64,000 bases of DNA from Bauldia sp. (GCA_028284325.1 JANQRX010000003.1:372001-436000); one strand, 5' to 3'; shown: positions 36,326-44,944, counted from the stretch's first letter. Numbers and translations are program-made. The notes: generated by a model not told the origin, from the letters alone.

Positions 36326-38704
36326 TTATTCGCCGTACGGAATCCAGATGTTCTTCACCTGCGTCGCGCGATGGAGGAGCTCGCGACCACCGCCGGCCAG
36401 CGGATCGAACCAGTCACGTTCGAGCGTCTCGGCCCAGGTCTGCTTCAGATTACCGGCCGATTCCGCCTCGACGGTTGCCGCACCAGCCCGATCGCCGAAG
36501 TACCAGATGGCATCCACGGCGTCGTGTTTGGCGAGTTCGGCACCGAGGCTCTCTCGATCCCCCGTCACGATATTCACCACACCGGCGGGGACATCGGAGG
36601 TGTCCAACACCTGATAGAAGTCCGTCGCCAACAGCGCCTTGGTCTCAGACGGCACCATCACCGCAGCGTTGCCGCCGGCGAGCGCCGCGCCGAACAACGA
36701 CACGAACGGCAGTAATCCGGGCCCATCGGGGCAGATCACACCGACGACGCCGACCGGCTCGTTCATCGCCAGCGCCAGGCCGCGGAAGGGCGGGCGGTGG
36801 ACCGCGCCCTCATACTTGTCGGCCCACGCCGCGAACGCAAAGAGCCGTTCGACGGACGCCGCGACCTCGCGACGCGCGCGCTGCTGCGACAGATCGGTCA
36901 GCGCCCTCAGGCGTGCGATGAACTCGTCCGATCGCGCATCGAGGTTCTCGGCGACGTAGTAGAGTATCTGCGCACGATTGTGCTCCGACGCCTTGGCCCA
37001 GCCCGGCGCCGCCTTGCGCGCCGCCTCCACGGCGTTGCGGATATCCTTGCGGTTCCCCTCGCCCACCTCGCCGACCGTCCGCCCGTCCGGCGCCGACACC
37101 GGCCGCGAATAGCCGCCGTCGGGCCGCGCCTGCTTGCCGCCGATATACATCTTCGCCGTTCTGTCGACGCCGCCCGGCGCCAGCGGCAGACTTGCCGGCG
37201 CGGATGGTTCGGCGGCCTGGATCGGCGCCGCGCCCTTCATCCAGGACGGCTTGGTGTAGGCGAAGGTTCCCTCGCGGCCGCCTTCACGGCCATAGCCGGA
37301 CTCCTTGTAGCCGCCGAAACCCGACCCGGCGTCGAACAGATTGGTGGAGTTCACCCACACCACGCCGGCCCTAATCTTGGGCGCAAGGTCGAGGGCGAGG
37401 TTGATCGATTCCGACCAGATGCTCGCCGCCAACCCGTACTCGGTGTTGTTGGCGAGCGCGACCGCCTCCTCCGGCGTGCGGAACGTCATCGCCACCATCA
37501 CTGGCCCGAAGATCTCGACCCGGGCGCAGGTCGAGGCCGGCTGGACATTAGTGAGCAGCGTCGGCGGGAAGAAGCTGCCGGCGTCCGGTAGCGGTCCGGG
37601 CGACTGATGGATTTCGGCCCCTTCGGCCACCCCCTGCTCGACCAGCGAACGGATGCGCTCCAGTTGCACCGGGGCGACAATGGCGCCCACGTCGATCGCC
37701 TTGTCGAGCGGCGAACCAACCCTGAGCGACGCCATGCGCTCCTTCAGCTTGGCGATGAAACGGTCGTGGACGCTCTCCTGCACCAGAAGTCGCGACCCGG
37801 CGCAGCACACCTGGCCCTGATTGAACCAGATCGCGTCGACGACGCCTTCGACGGCGCTGTCGAGATCGGCGTCGTCGAAGACGATGAAGGGCGACTTGCC
37901 GCCAAGTTCCAGGGTCAGCGACTTGCCGGTACCAGCGGTGGCCTTGCGGATGATGCGGCCGACCTCTGTCGAGCCGGTGAAGGCGATCTTGTCTACGTCG
38001 GGGTGATCGACCAGCGCGGCACCGGTCCCGCCGTCGCCGGTCACCACGTTCACGACCCCGGGCGGCAGGCCGACCGCCGCGCAGGTCTCGGCAAAGAGCA
38101 GCGCCGTCAGCGGCGTGAACTCGGCCGGCTTCAACACGGTCGTGTTGCCCAGCGCGATCGCCGGCGCGATCTTCCAGGCCAGCATCAGCAGCGGGAAGTT
38201 CCACGGGATGATCTGCCCGCACACGCCGACCGGCTCGCGATCGGGCATGTCGCGGGCCATGAGCTCGGCCCAGCCGGCGTGGTGGTAGAAGTGCCGGGCG
38301 GCGAGGGGAATATCGAGATCACGCGTCTCGCGGATCGACTTGCCGTTGTCCATCGCTTCCAGCACCGCGAACAGGCGGCTGTTGCGCTGGATCGCGCGCG
38401 CCAGCGCGTAGAGATACTTCGCCCGTTCGAAGCCGGGGAGCGCCGCCCAGCCGGGCTGCGCCGCACGGGCGGCCTTCACGGCCGCGTCGATATCGGCGGC
38501 GCTGCCCTGCGCCACCGAAAGGAGCGGCTGGTCGGTCGCAGGATCGATCGTTTCGAAGGTCGCGCCCTCAGCCGACGCGACCCACGCGCCGCCGATGAAA
38601 TGGGCCGCCTCACCGGCCCGACCGGCAAGCCACGACTTTGCCTCGCCGTCGTTTTCCGGTGCCGGCCCGTAGTCGAGATCGTCGAAGAGTTCTGCAACGG
38701 ACAT
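36326..38704 (-). CDS. Two-domain aldehyde dehydrogenase (ALDH16 type)
   Basis: A 792-aa fusion. Residues ~1-490 form a complete ALDH: IIPWNFPLLMLAWKIAPAIA, FTGSTEVGRIIRKA, general-base Glu in LELGGKSPFIV, catalytic Cys in FNQGQVCCAGSR. Residues ~520-792 form a second ALDH-like domain with NAD-fold remnants (VGVICPDGPGLLPFVS, VVNIVTGDRESLG) but no catalytic Cys segment. This is the ALDH16 architecture, in which the tail domain mediates dimerisation. It lies ten bases after deoC, so it probably oxidises the acetaldehyde that DeoC releases, or a related aldehyde. Confidence 0.87.
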   Translation of the reverse strand: MSVAELFDDLDYGPAPENDGEAKSWLAGRAGEAAHFIGGAWVASAEGATFETIDPATDQPLLSVAQGSAADIDAAVKAARAAQPGWAALPGFERAKYLYALARAIQRNSRLFAVLEAMDNGKSIRETRDLDIPLAARHFYHHAGWAELMARDMPDREPVGVCGQIIPWNFPLLMLAWKIAPAIALGNTTVLKPAEFTPLTALLFAETCAAVGLPPGVVNVVTGDGGTGAALVDHPDVDKIAFTGSTEVGRIIRKATAGTGKSLTLELGGKSPFIVFDDADLDSAVEGVVDAIWFNQGQVCCAGSRLLVQESVHDRFIAKLKERMASLRVGSPLDKAIDVGAIVAPVQLERIRSLVEQGVAEGAEIHQSPGPLPDAGSFFPPTLLTNVQPASTCARVEIFGPVMVAMTFRTPEEAVALANNTEYGLAASIWSESINLALDLAPKIRAGVVWVNSTNLFDAGSGFGGYKESGYGREGGREGTFAYTKPSWMKGAAPIQAAEPSAPASLPLAPGGVDRTAKMYIGGKQARPDGGYSRPVSAPDGRTVGEVGEGNRKDIRNAVEAARKAAPGWAKASEHNRAQILYYVAENLDARSDEFIARLRALTDLSQQRARREVAASVERLFAFAAWADKYEGAVHRPPFRGLALAMNEPVGVVGVICPDGPGLLPFVSLFGAALAGGNAAVMVPSETKALLATDFYQVLDTSDVPAGVVNIVTGDRESLGAELAKHDAVDAIWYFGDRAGAATVEAESAGNLKQTWAETLERDWFDPLAGGGRELLHRATQVKNIWIPYGE

Positions 38705-38714
38705 GGTCGGCTCC

Positions 38715-39725
38715 TCAAGCCATCGCGTGGTGGTCGTACGAGGCGTAGCGACCGGTGACGAAATACGCGAGCTGGCGCTCGATGTCGGCGAGCAGCGACG
38801 ACGCGCCGAAGCGGAACAGTCCGCTCTGCAGCCACAGCGATCCCAGTTCCTCCTTCATCACGAACTGGAACGCCATGGCGTCCTTGGCCGTCGAAATGCC
38901 GCCGGCCGGCTTGAAGCCGACGACGTGCCCGGTCATGTCGCGATAGGCGCGGATCGCCCGCACCATGGTGAGCGCCACCGGCAGGGTTGCATTGATGCCC
39001 TCCTTGCCGGTGGAGGTCTTGATGAAGTCGCTGCCTGCCATCATCGCCACCATCGAGGCACGGCCGACATTGCGCAGGGTCTTGAGGTCACCGGTGGCGA
39101 GGATGGTCTTCATGTGCGCCGGCCCACAGGCGTCCTTGAAGCTGCGCACCTCGTCGTAGAGCGCCTGCCAGTTGCCGGTGAGCACGTGTTCGCGCGTGAT
39201 CACGATATCGATCTCGCGGGCGCCATCGGCCACGGACGCCTCGATTTCGGCCTGCCGTGTCGCCATCGGCGCAAGTCCGGCCGGGAACGCCGTCGACACC
39301 GCGGCGACCGGGATGCCCGATCCGTCGAGCGCGTCGACCGCGGCCGCCACGAACGGGTGATAGACGCAGACCGCCGCGACAGTCGGCGGCCGGTCCATGA
39401 ATCCCAGCGCCTCGACCAGATCGGCCCTGAGCGGCGCGCGCGCCTTGGCGCACAACCGGCGGACCCGGCCGTCGGTGTCGTCACCGGAGAGCGTGGTGAG
39501 ATCGATGCAGGTGAGCGCGCGGGTCAGCCAGGCCGCCTGCCAGGCCTTCTTGACCGTGCGGCGCGTGGGCAGGGTCGCCGCGCGGCGCTCCACCGCCGAC
39601 AGGTTGACCCGCACCGCCTCGACCGGGTCACGATCGAAGGGGATACCGGGATTGTCCGGCTGATCCGGAACGTTGTGGAGCCGATGTACATCGGCCCCGG
39701 CGATCTGCGGAGCGGTCTTCGCCAT
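38715..39725 (-). CDS. deoC: Deoxyribose-phosphate aldolase
   Basis: A 336-aa class I aldolase that cleaves 2-deoxyribose 5-phosphate to glyceraldehyde 3-phosphate and acetaldehyde. Seen: CIDLTTLSGDDTDGRV, the Schiff-base Lys in DFIKTSTGKEGINAT, the second lysine in VGFKPAGGISTAKDA. It is of the longer DeoC type with an N-terminal extension of about 60 residues. It heads a two-gene operon with the ALDH16-type enzyme. No deoxynucleoside kinase or phosphorylase genes are seen nearby. Confidence 0.9.
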   Translation of the reverse strand: MAKTAPQIAGADVHRLHNVPDQPDNPGIPFDRDPVEAVRVNLSAVERRAATLPTRRTVKKAWQAAWLTRALTCIDLTTLSGDDTDGRVRRLCAKARAPLRADLVEALGFMDRPPTVAAVCVYHPFVAAAVDALDGSGIPVAAVSTAFPAGLAPMATRQAEIEASVADGAREIDIVITREHVLTGNWQALYDEVRSFKDACGPAHMKTILATGDLKTLRNVGRASMVAMMAGSDFIKTSTGKEGINATLPVALTMVRAIRAYRDMTGHVVGFKPAGGISTAKDAMAFQFVMKEELGSLWLQSGLFRFGASSLLADIERQLAYFVTGRYASYDHHAMA

Positions 39726-39798
39726 GAAACACCTGCCTGTAGCACTTTTGCCCGGCAGTATAGCGAAGCCGCCCCGCTCTTGCGCGTGCTTTGCCGCG

Positions 39799-40236
39799 TC
39801 AGGCCACCGAGAGGTTGCCGCGCATCACGGCAAGCCCGCGCCACTGTGCGACCGCGAGCGCGCCGACCACCACCGCGACGGCTATCAGGATGGTCAATCC
39901 GGCCGGCGTGAAGGCGTTCGCGGCCACGATCACGAGCGCCGAACTGCCGGCGACCCAGACGAGATCGGCCGCAATCACCGCCACCACCGGCTGCGCCGGG
40001 GGCACAGCCCGCCACGCCAGTGCAACGAGTGAAATGGCGAAGAGGACCAGTCCAATGCCGATCGCCAGCAGGATCGTTGCCGATGTGACTCCGGCCGTGA
40101 TGGTCTCGGGGACGAGGAGGAGGCGCGCGAGGGGGCCGCCAAAAAGCACCAGGCCCAGGCCGTTCAGGCTCGAGAAGGCAGCGTTGGCAAGAAGCGCGCC
40201 GCGCAGGAGGCGAATGTTGTTCGATGGATCGTTCAT
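39799..40236 (-). CDS. Small four-helix membrane protein of unknown function
   Basis: A 145-aa protein with four predicted spans: ALLANAAFSSLNGLGLVLFG, ILLAIGIGLVLFAISLVALAW, VVAVIAADLVWVAGSSALVIV and TILIAVAVVVGALAVA. It resembles small hypothetical membrane proteins of proteobacteria; no function can be given. ATG 40236 is chosen over the open extension to 40659, which is antisense to the XRE gene. It diverges from the XRE regulator across 114 bp with a palindrome and is probably its target. Confidence 0.65.
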   Translation of the reverse strand: MNDPSNNIRLLRGALLANAAFSSLNGLGLVLFGGPLARLLLVPETITAGVTSATILLAIGIGLVLFAISLVALAWRAVPPAQPVVAVIAADLVWVAGSSALVIVAANAFTPAGLTILIAVAVVVGALAVAQWRGLAVMRGNLSVA

Positions 40237-40300
40237 GTCTGCATCCTTCGGTGGGACCATGTCGTCGGCTCGAATCTGCTGATTGCGCACAGCGCCCACA

Positions 40301-40317
40301 ATTATCTCGCAGGTAAT
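40301..40317. promoter_or_regulatory. Candidate operator between the small membrane protein and XRE genes
   Basis: ATTATCTCGCAGGTAAT is an imperfect inverted repeat (six of eight pairs match), AT-rich at the ends, in the divergent region 34 bp before the XRE start codon. Its symmetry and position fit an autoregulatory XRE-dimer site that could serve both promoters. Confidence 0.4.
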
Positions 40318-40350
40318 TGCCGTGACGCGGGTACGCGGCTTAACTGGGCC

Positions 40351-41172
40351 ATGACCGCCATCGCCCACACCCCGACCTTTCCCACCCTGCTTCGGACCTG
40401 GCGGCGCGCCGCCGGGCTCAGCCAGTTGCGCCTCGCCGGACTTGCCGGCGCCTCTCAACGCCATATCAGCTTTCTGGAGTCCGGCCGTGCCAACCCGAGC
40501 CGCGTCATGGTCTTCGCGCTGAGCGAAGCACTCAACGTACCGTTTCGTGACCGTAACGACCTTCTGATGGCTGCCGGATTTGCGCCCAAATACACCGAAC
40601 GTGCCCTCGAAGCGCCGGGCATGGCGCCAGTTCGCAACGCCGTCGACCAGATTCTGCAACGCCAGGAGCCCTTCCCTGCCCTGGTTCTCGACCGGCTCTA
40701 CAACATCCGCGCTGCCAATCGCGCCGCCGCACGGCTGACGGCGTTCCTGTTCGGCGACGCCCCGCCAACCGATCCCGAAATTGCCGGCAATCTCCTGCGC
40801 GTTCTTCTTGGCACCGAAGTGTGCCGCGAGCGCATCACAAACTGGGCGCTGGTCGCGTCCGTCCTGCTGCGGCGGTTACAGGCGGAGGCGGCCGCACCGA
40901 CGGCACCGACCGACACCGCCGCCTTCTTCGAGGAGATCATGACCTACGCCCATCTGCCGTCCGACTGGCGACAGCGGTCTGACGCGGACTGGCGCCATCC
41001 GATGCTGACGGTGGAGTTCGCCGGCAACGACCGACATTTCAGCCTGTTCTCGACCTTCACGATCCTGGGCGCGCCGTTCGACATTACGCTCCAGGAGATC
41101 AGGATCGAGAGCTACTTCCCCGCGGACGACGAAGCGGTAGCCTTCTTTGCCACCGACGACCCCCCGGACTAG
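40351..41172 (+). CDS. XRE regulator with MmyB-like ligand-binding domain
   Basis: A 273-aa regulator. The N-terminal helix-turn-helix is LLRTWRRAAGLSQLRLAGLAG-like with recognition ASQRHISFLESGRANPS (residues ~12-66). The C-terminal domain (PALVLDRLYNIRAANRAAARL to the end) is the MmyB-like PAS-fold domain that binds fatty acids or other small ligands in related actinobacterial and proteobacterial proteins. Its TAG stop lies in a CTAG shared with the remnant permease on the other strand. Confidence 0.85.
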   Translation: MTAIAHTPTFPTLLRTWRRAAGLSQLRLAGLAGASQRHISFLESGRANPSRVMVFALSEALNVPFRDRNDLLMAAGFAPKYTERALEAPGMAPVRNAVDQILQRQEPFPALVLDRLYNIRAANRAAARLTAFLFGDAPPTDPEIAGNLLRVLLGTEVCRERITNWALVASVLLRRLQAEAAAPTAPTDTAAFFEEIMTYAHLPSDWRQRSDADWRHPMLTVEFAGNDRHFSLFSTFTILGAPFDITLQEIRIESYFPADDEAVAFFATDDPPD

Positions 41173-41412
41173 ACGACTGTCTGGAAAACCACGCCGGCAG
41201 AAATCGCACCGGCAAGACCGAGGCCGAGATGGGTGGCGAAGACCTCGCGCCCCACCAGCAACCACACCGCCGCCATCGCCGGAATGCAGCTCACCGAGCC
41301 GGCGACCATGAACGTCATCACCGCGCCCGCCGACATGCCCCCTGCTCCATCAGCCCGGCCAGCAGGGGCGCGGCCAGGCGGCATGCGCATCTGGCCCCCA
41401 GCAACGCTCCGG
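41169..41412 (-). pseudogene. Truncated, frameshifted 3' end of a YraQ/DUF318-type permease
   Basis: The last 55 codons (MSAGAVMTFMVAGSVSCIPA to the TAG at 41169) match the final spans of predicted permeases of the YraQ/ArsP_1 family. Just upstream, homology continues in another frame (RLAAPLLAGLMEQG), so a shift has occurred in the GGGGG run near 41337-41341. Homology stops around 41412, where the operator array of the Fic gene begins. The N-terminal two thirds are missing from the window. The fragment still shares its CTAG stop with the XRE gene, so it was once an intact convergent neighbour. Confidence 0.6.
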
Positions 41413-41416
41413 TTAG

Positions 41417-41508
41417 TTGCGCATAGGCCCCTATGCGCAAATTTGCTGCGCATAGACTTGCTAATTGCGCATAGAATTGGTTTAATTGCGCATAGAATTC
41501 TATCGCAA
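41417..41508. promoter_or_regulatory. Operator array: five TTGCGCATAG-type repeats before the Fic gene
   Basis: Plus-orientation copies of TTGCGCATAG lie at 41417-41426, 41446-41455 (first base C), 41465-41474 and 41486-41495. The first pairs with an exact inverted copy, CTATGCGCAA, at 41431-41440 across four bases. The last pairs with the imperfect CTATCGCAA at 41500-41508, also across four bases. The direct copies are spaced 19-29 bp, close to two helical turns. The array ends 14 bp before the GTG of the HTH-Fic gene, whose ribosome-binding site GAGGAG is at 41512-41517. It is probably bound by that protein's own HTH domain. Confidence 0.75.
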
Positions 41509-41522
41509 CTTGAGGAGCATCT

Positions 41523-42896
41523 GTGGCAAGGCGCATACCAGAAGAAGAGACCGCGGCCATCATGGAGGCTGTCCGCGCCCAGCCCGGCGGCGCGACGATC
41601 TCGGACATCGCGCGCGCGCTCACGCCCACCATGTCCCGGCGCACACTCCAGCACCGCCTGAGCCAACTTGTCGAAGCCGGCCGCCTCACCAGAGAAGGCG
41701 AACGGCGCTGGACGACATACCACCTTCCCGACACGCCCGACCCTGAACCGGCAGAAACAATTCTGCCGATGTCCGCCGCCAGCATCGAAATTCAGGCCTA
41801 TCTGGCCCAGCCTCCACAGGCGCGAAAACCGGCCGGTTACGACCGCAGCCTTCTCGATAGCTACCGACCGAACGACACCGCTTACCTGTCCGACGAAGAA
41901 CGTGCTCATCTGCACGAGGTCGGCCGCGTGCACCCGACCGAGGTGCCCGCCGGCACCTATGCCAGACAGATCATGAACCGGCTGTTGATCGACCTGGCCT
42001 GGAACTCAAGCCGCCTTGAGGGCAACACCTATTCGCTGCTCGACACGCGGCGCCTCATCGAGTTCGGCGAAGAAGCGGAAGGTCGCGAACGGCTCGAAGC
42101 GCAGATGATCTTGAACCACAAAGACGCGATCGAGTTTTTGGTCGACGCCGCCGAGGACATCAGCTTCAACCGTTATACGATCCTCAATCTCCACGCGCTG
42201 CTTGCCAACAACCTGCTCGACGAGCCCGACGCAGCAGGTAGGCTGCGGTTCATTCCCGTCGCGATCGAGCGCTCGGTGTTCCATCCTCTCGAAGTCCCGC
42301 AGCTCATCGAGGAATGTTTCGATCAGCTACTCGCGACCGCCGCCGTCATAACCGATCCTTTTGAGCAGGCGTTCTTCATCATGGCACAGCTACCGTATCT
42401 GCAACCATTCGACGACGTGAACAAACGTGTCTCGCGCCTTGCCGCCAACATACCGCTCGTCAGAAACAACCTATCGCCGCTTTCGTTCACCGACGTCCCG
42501 CAATCCGTCTACACCGAAGCTGTGCTCGGCATCTACGAGCTCGGCCGAACCGAACTCATGCGCGACGTCTTCGTGTGGGCCTACGAACGTTCGGCCGCGC
42601 GCTATGCCGCGGTCAGGCAGTCGCTCGGCGAGCCCGATCCGTTCAGGCTCCGCCAACGCGGTGCACTGCGAAGCGTTGTCGGCGAGGTGGTTCGCAACGG
42701 CATGGATAGAAGGACAGCTCTCGCTCACCTTCGGTCATGGAGCGAGAACAACATGGACCACGCTGACCGCGACCGATTCCGCCAAGTTGCTGAGGAAGAA
42801 CTGCTAGGCCTCCATGAAGGGAACTTCGCGCGCTACCGGATCAAGCCCGGCGAGTTTGCTGCCTGGCAAAAGGCTTGGCGCAGACCGGTAGCCTAG
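41523..42896 (+). CDS. HTH-Fic fusion protein with degenerate Fic motif
   Basis: A 457-aa protein. Residues ~1-70 form a winged helix (ATISDIARALTPTMSRRTLQHRLSQLVEAGRL). The Fic domain spans ~140-300, with an N-terminal inhibitory-type helix NSSRLEGNTYSLLD that fits (S/T)xxxE(G/N). The catalytic loop reads LQPFDDVNKRVSRL, so the usual catalytic His is Gln and the Gly of GN is Val; the Asn, Lys and Arg remain. AMP transfer is therefore doubtful, and a regulatory or other nucleotide role is more likely. GTG start with GAGGAG five bases upstream. The stop shares CTAG with the next gene. Confidence 0.85.
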   Translation: MARRIPEEETAAIMEAVRAQPGGATISDIARALTPTMSRRTLQHRLSQLVEAGRLTREGERRWTTYHLPDTPDPEPAETILPMSAASIEIQAYLAQPPQARKPAGYDRSLLDSYRPNDTAYLSDEERAHLHEVGRVHPTEVPAGTYARQIMNRLLIDLAWNSSRLEGNTYSLLDTRRLIEFGEEAEGRERLEAQMILNHKDAIEFLVDAAEDISFNRYTILNLHALLANNLLDEPDAAGRLRFIPVAIERSVFHPLEVPQLIEECFDQLLATAAVITDPFEQAFFIMAQLPYLQPFDDVNKRVSRLAANIPLVRNNLSPLSFTDVPQSVYTEAVLGIYELGRTELMRDVFVWAYERSAARYAAVRQSLGEPDPFRLRQRGALRSVVGEVVRNGMDRRTALAHLRSWSENNMDHADRDRFRQVAEEELLGLHEGNFARYRIKPGEFAAWQKAWRRPVA

Positions 42897-43636
42897 CGGT
42901 GTTCCGGGTTCTCGTTGTCGGAGCGGCAGCCCGCATCCCACAATGAGCGCTGGTTGCCGTGGGCAGGAATGCCGCCGGCATCCTTGAGCATGCGCGCCAT
43001 GTGCAGGAGGTTCCACACCATGAAGGTAACGTTGCGGTTGGTGAAGTCGTTCTCCGGTCCTCCCGAACCGGGATCGAGGTAGGACGGCCCCGGCCCCGCC
43101 TCCCCGAGCCACGCGGCGTCGGCCTGCGGCGGGATCAGATAGCCGATGTGCTGCAGCGAATAGAGGATGTTCATGGCACAGTGCTTGGCGCCGTCCTCGT
43201 TGCCGGTGATGAGGCAGCCCGCGACGCGGCCGTAATAGGCGTACTGGCCGGCCTCGTTGAGGACATGCGAGGACGAGTAGAGACGCTCGATCACGCGGGT
43301 GCACACCGACGATTTCTCGCCGAGCCAGATCGGCGATGTTACGATCAGGATGTCGGCGCGCTCGACCTTGTCGAAAATCTCCGGCCAGTCGTCCCGGCTC
43401 CAGCCGTGCTCGCGCATGTCCGGATAGACCCCCGGCGCAATATCGTGGTCGACCGGCCGGATCACCTCGACATCGACCTTGCTGCCCTCCAGCACCGACA
43501 CCGCCATGCGGATCAGCCCGTCGGTATGGGACATCTCCGGCGACGGCTTGAGCGTGCAGTTGAGGATCAGCGCCGACAGGTCCGAGAAATCCCAGGCGCT
43601 CTCGTCGATCCAACGGGTTTGAATGGCATTCAGCAT
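42893..43636 (-). CDS. Flavodoxin-fold NAD(P)H-dependent oxidoreductase
   Basis: A 247-aa FMN_red-type protein: LSALILNCTLKPSPEMSHTDGLI (FMN phosphate loop) and ILIVTSPIWLGEKSSVCTRVIERL (flavin ring loop). The family reduces flavins, quinones, azo or nitro compounds. It lies 45 bp upstream of, and in the same direction as, nothing but its own 5' end; the antiporter gene on its right ends at 43682 and reads toward it, so the two could be co-transcribed. CTAG stop overlap with the Fic gene. Confidence 0.83.
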   Translation of the reverse strand: MLNAIQTRWIDESAWDFSDLSALILNCTLKPSPEMSHTDGLIRMAVSVLEGSKVDVEVIRPVDHDIAPGVYPDMREHGWSRDDWPEIFDKVERADILIVTSPIWLGEKSSVCTRVIERLYSSSHVLNEAGQYAYYGRVAGCLITGNEDGAKHCAMNILYSLQHIGYLIPPQADAAWLGEAGPGPSYLDPGSGGPENDFTNRNVTFMVWNLLHMARMLKDAGGIPAHGNQRSLWDAGCRSDNENPEHR

Positions 43637-43681
43637 GGATATGTCTCCCGTCGGCGCGACGGTCCTCTCTGGTGGTTGCGG

Positions 43682-44944
43682 TTACTGGCCGAACATATCG
43701 CCGGCCCGCGTCGGCATCTCGCTGACCGGCATGGTTTCCTCCATGGTGGTCCTACGCTTGATATAGGCTCCGAGCCAGGCGGTGCCCGGTGCCGCGGTGA
43801 GCCCGTGCACGAAGATCGACAGCCCGCAGGTGACGATCACCGTAACGACGATGGTCTCGGCACCGGCGACACCCGCCCCCTCCAGAATGAGCAGGGCGAA
43901 CAGGATCGACGCCAGACCGCGCGGTCCGAACCAGCCGAGAAAGACCACCGTCCATGGCCGCAATCCGGCGCCGGTGAGCGCGACCGCCACCGGGATCATG
44001 CGCACGATCGTCAGGCTCGCAACCGCATAGACGACGATAGCCGGCGTCACCAGCCCGAAGGCGTCCGGCAGGATCGCGGCGCCGAAAATCAGGAAGATCA
44101 GCACCACCAGCAGATGCCCCTCGGCCTCGATGAAGCGGAAGAGGAATTTGCAGCGTTCGCGGATCTGGTGCCCGAACACCGCGCCGCCGAAGAAGGCCGC
44201 GATGAAGCCGTTGCCGCCGGCGACTTCCGCGCCCGCAAAGATCACGACCGCGACGCCGAGGATCGCCGGCCCCTGGTAACTCTCGGCCATGGTGCCGCGC
44301 TCGACAGCCACGTCGATCAGGCGCGAGAAGACCCAGCCGAGGCCGATCCCGACCGCCGGGCCGAGCACGATCTGCGACAGTCCGAACAGGAGCCAGTTGG
44401 TCTCCGCGCCACCATGAGCCAGGCCGGACAGCGACATGAACAGAAGCACCACCGGGAGAGCGATACCGTCGTTCAGGCCGCTTTCGATATTGAGCGCCTG
44501 GCGGATGCGCACCGGTAGCGCCGGGCTGCCCACCACCGACTGGCCGAGCGCGGCATCGGTCGGCACCAGGATGGCCGCCAGCAACGCCGCACCCCACAGG
44601 CCGAGTTCCAGCGGGAGCCACAGCGCAATCGCGGTGCCGAGAGCGATGGAAAGCGGCATGCCGATCACCAGCATGCGAATCGGCACGTTGTGGTGACGCC
44701 GCACCTCACGCAGATCGATGCGGGCTGCGTCGGAAAACAGGACCAGCACCAGAGTGATCTCGGCGAGACCGTGGATGAAGCCGCTGTCGAAATCGAGCGG
44801 CGCGATCCCGAGCCACGGACCGAAGACAAGCCCCAGGGCGGTGAAGACCATCGGCCCGGTGATCGGCGAGGCTTCAAGCCTGCGGGTCACTAGGCTGTAG
44901 AGCACCAGCCCGCCACCGATGGCAATGAACGCTATGGTATCCAG
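43682..44944 (-). CDS. CPA1-family (NhaP/KefB-like) cation:proton antiporter
   Basis: A ~420-aa antiporter with 10-12 spans. The conserved core includes ALGLVFGPWLG, LVLVLFSDAARIDL, ILVPTDAALGQSVV and the ion-binding ND in IESGLNDGIALP, as well as FLGWFGPRGLAS. The first canonical start (GTG 44905) falls inside the first helix. Thirteen in-frame codons upstream give LDTIAFIAIGGGLVLYSL, the usual N-terminus, from a CTG at 44944 with AGGAG seven bases before it, so CTG is taken as the start. It exchanges Na+ or K+ for H+ in the inner membrane. Confidence 0.84.
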   Translation of the reverse strand: MDTIAFIAIGGGLVLYSLVTRRLEASPITGPMVFTALGLVFGPWLGIAPLDFDSGFIHGLAEITLVLVLFSDAARIDLREVRRHHNVPIRMLVIGMPLSIALGTAIALWLPLELGLWGAALLAAILVPTDAALGQSVVGSPALPVRIRQALNIESGLNDGIALPVVLLFMSLSGLAHGGAETNWLLFGLSQIVLGPAVGIGLGWVFSRLIDVAVERGTMAESYQGPAILGVAVVIFAGAEVAGGNGFIAAFFGGAVFGHQIRERCKFLFRFIEAEGHLLVVLIFLIFGAAILPDAFGLVTPAIVVYAVASLTIVRMIPVAVALTGAGLRPWTVVFLGWFGPRGLASILFALLILEGAGVAGAETIVVTVIVTCGLSIFVHGLTAAPGTAWLGAYIKRRTTMEETMPVSEMPTRAGDMFGQ

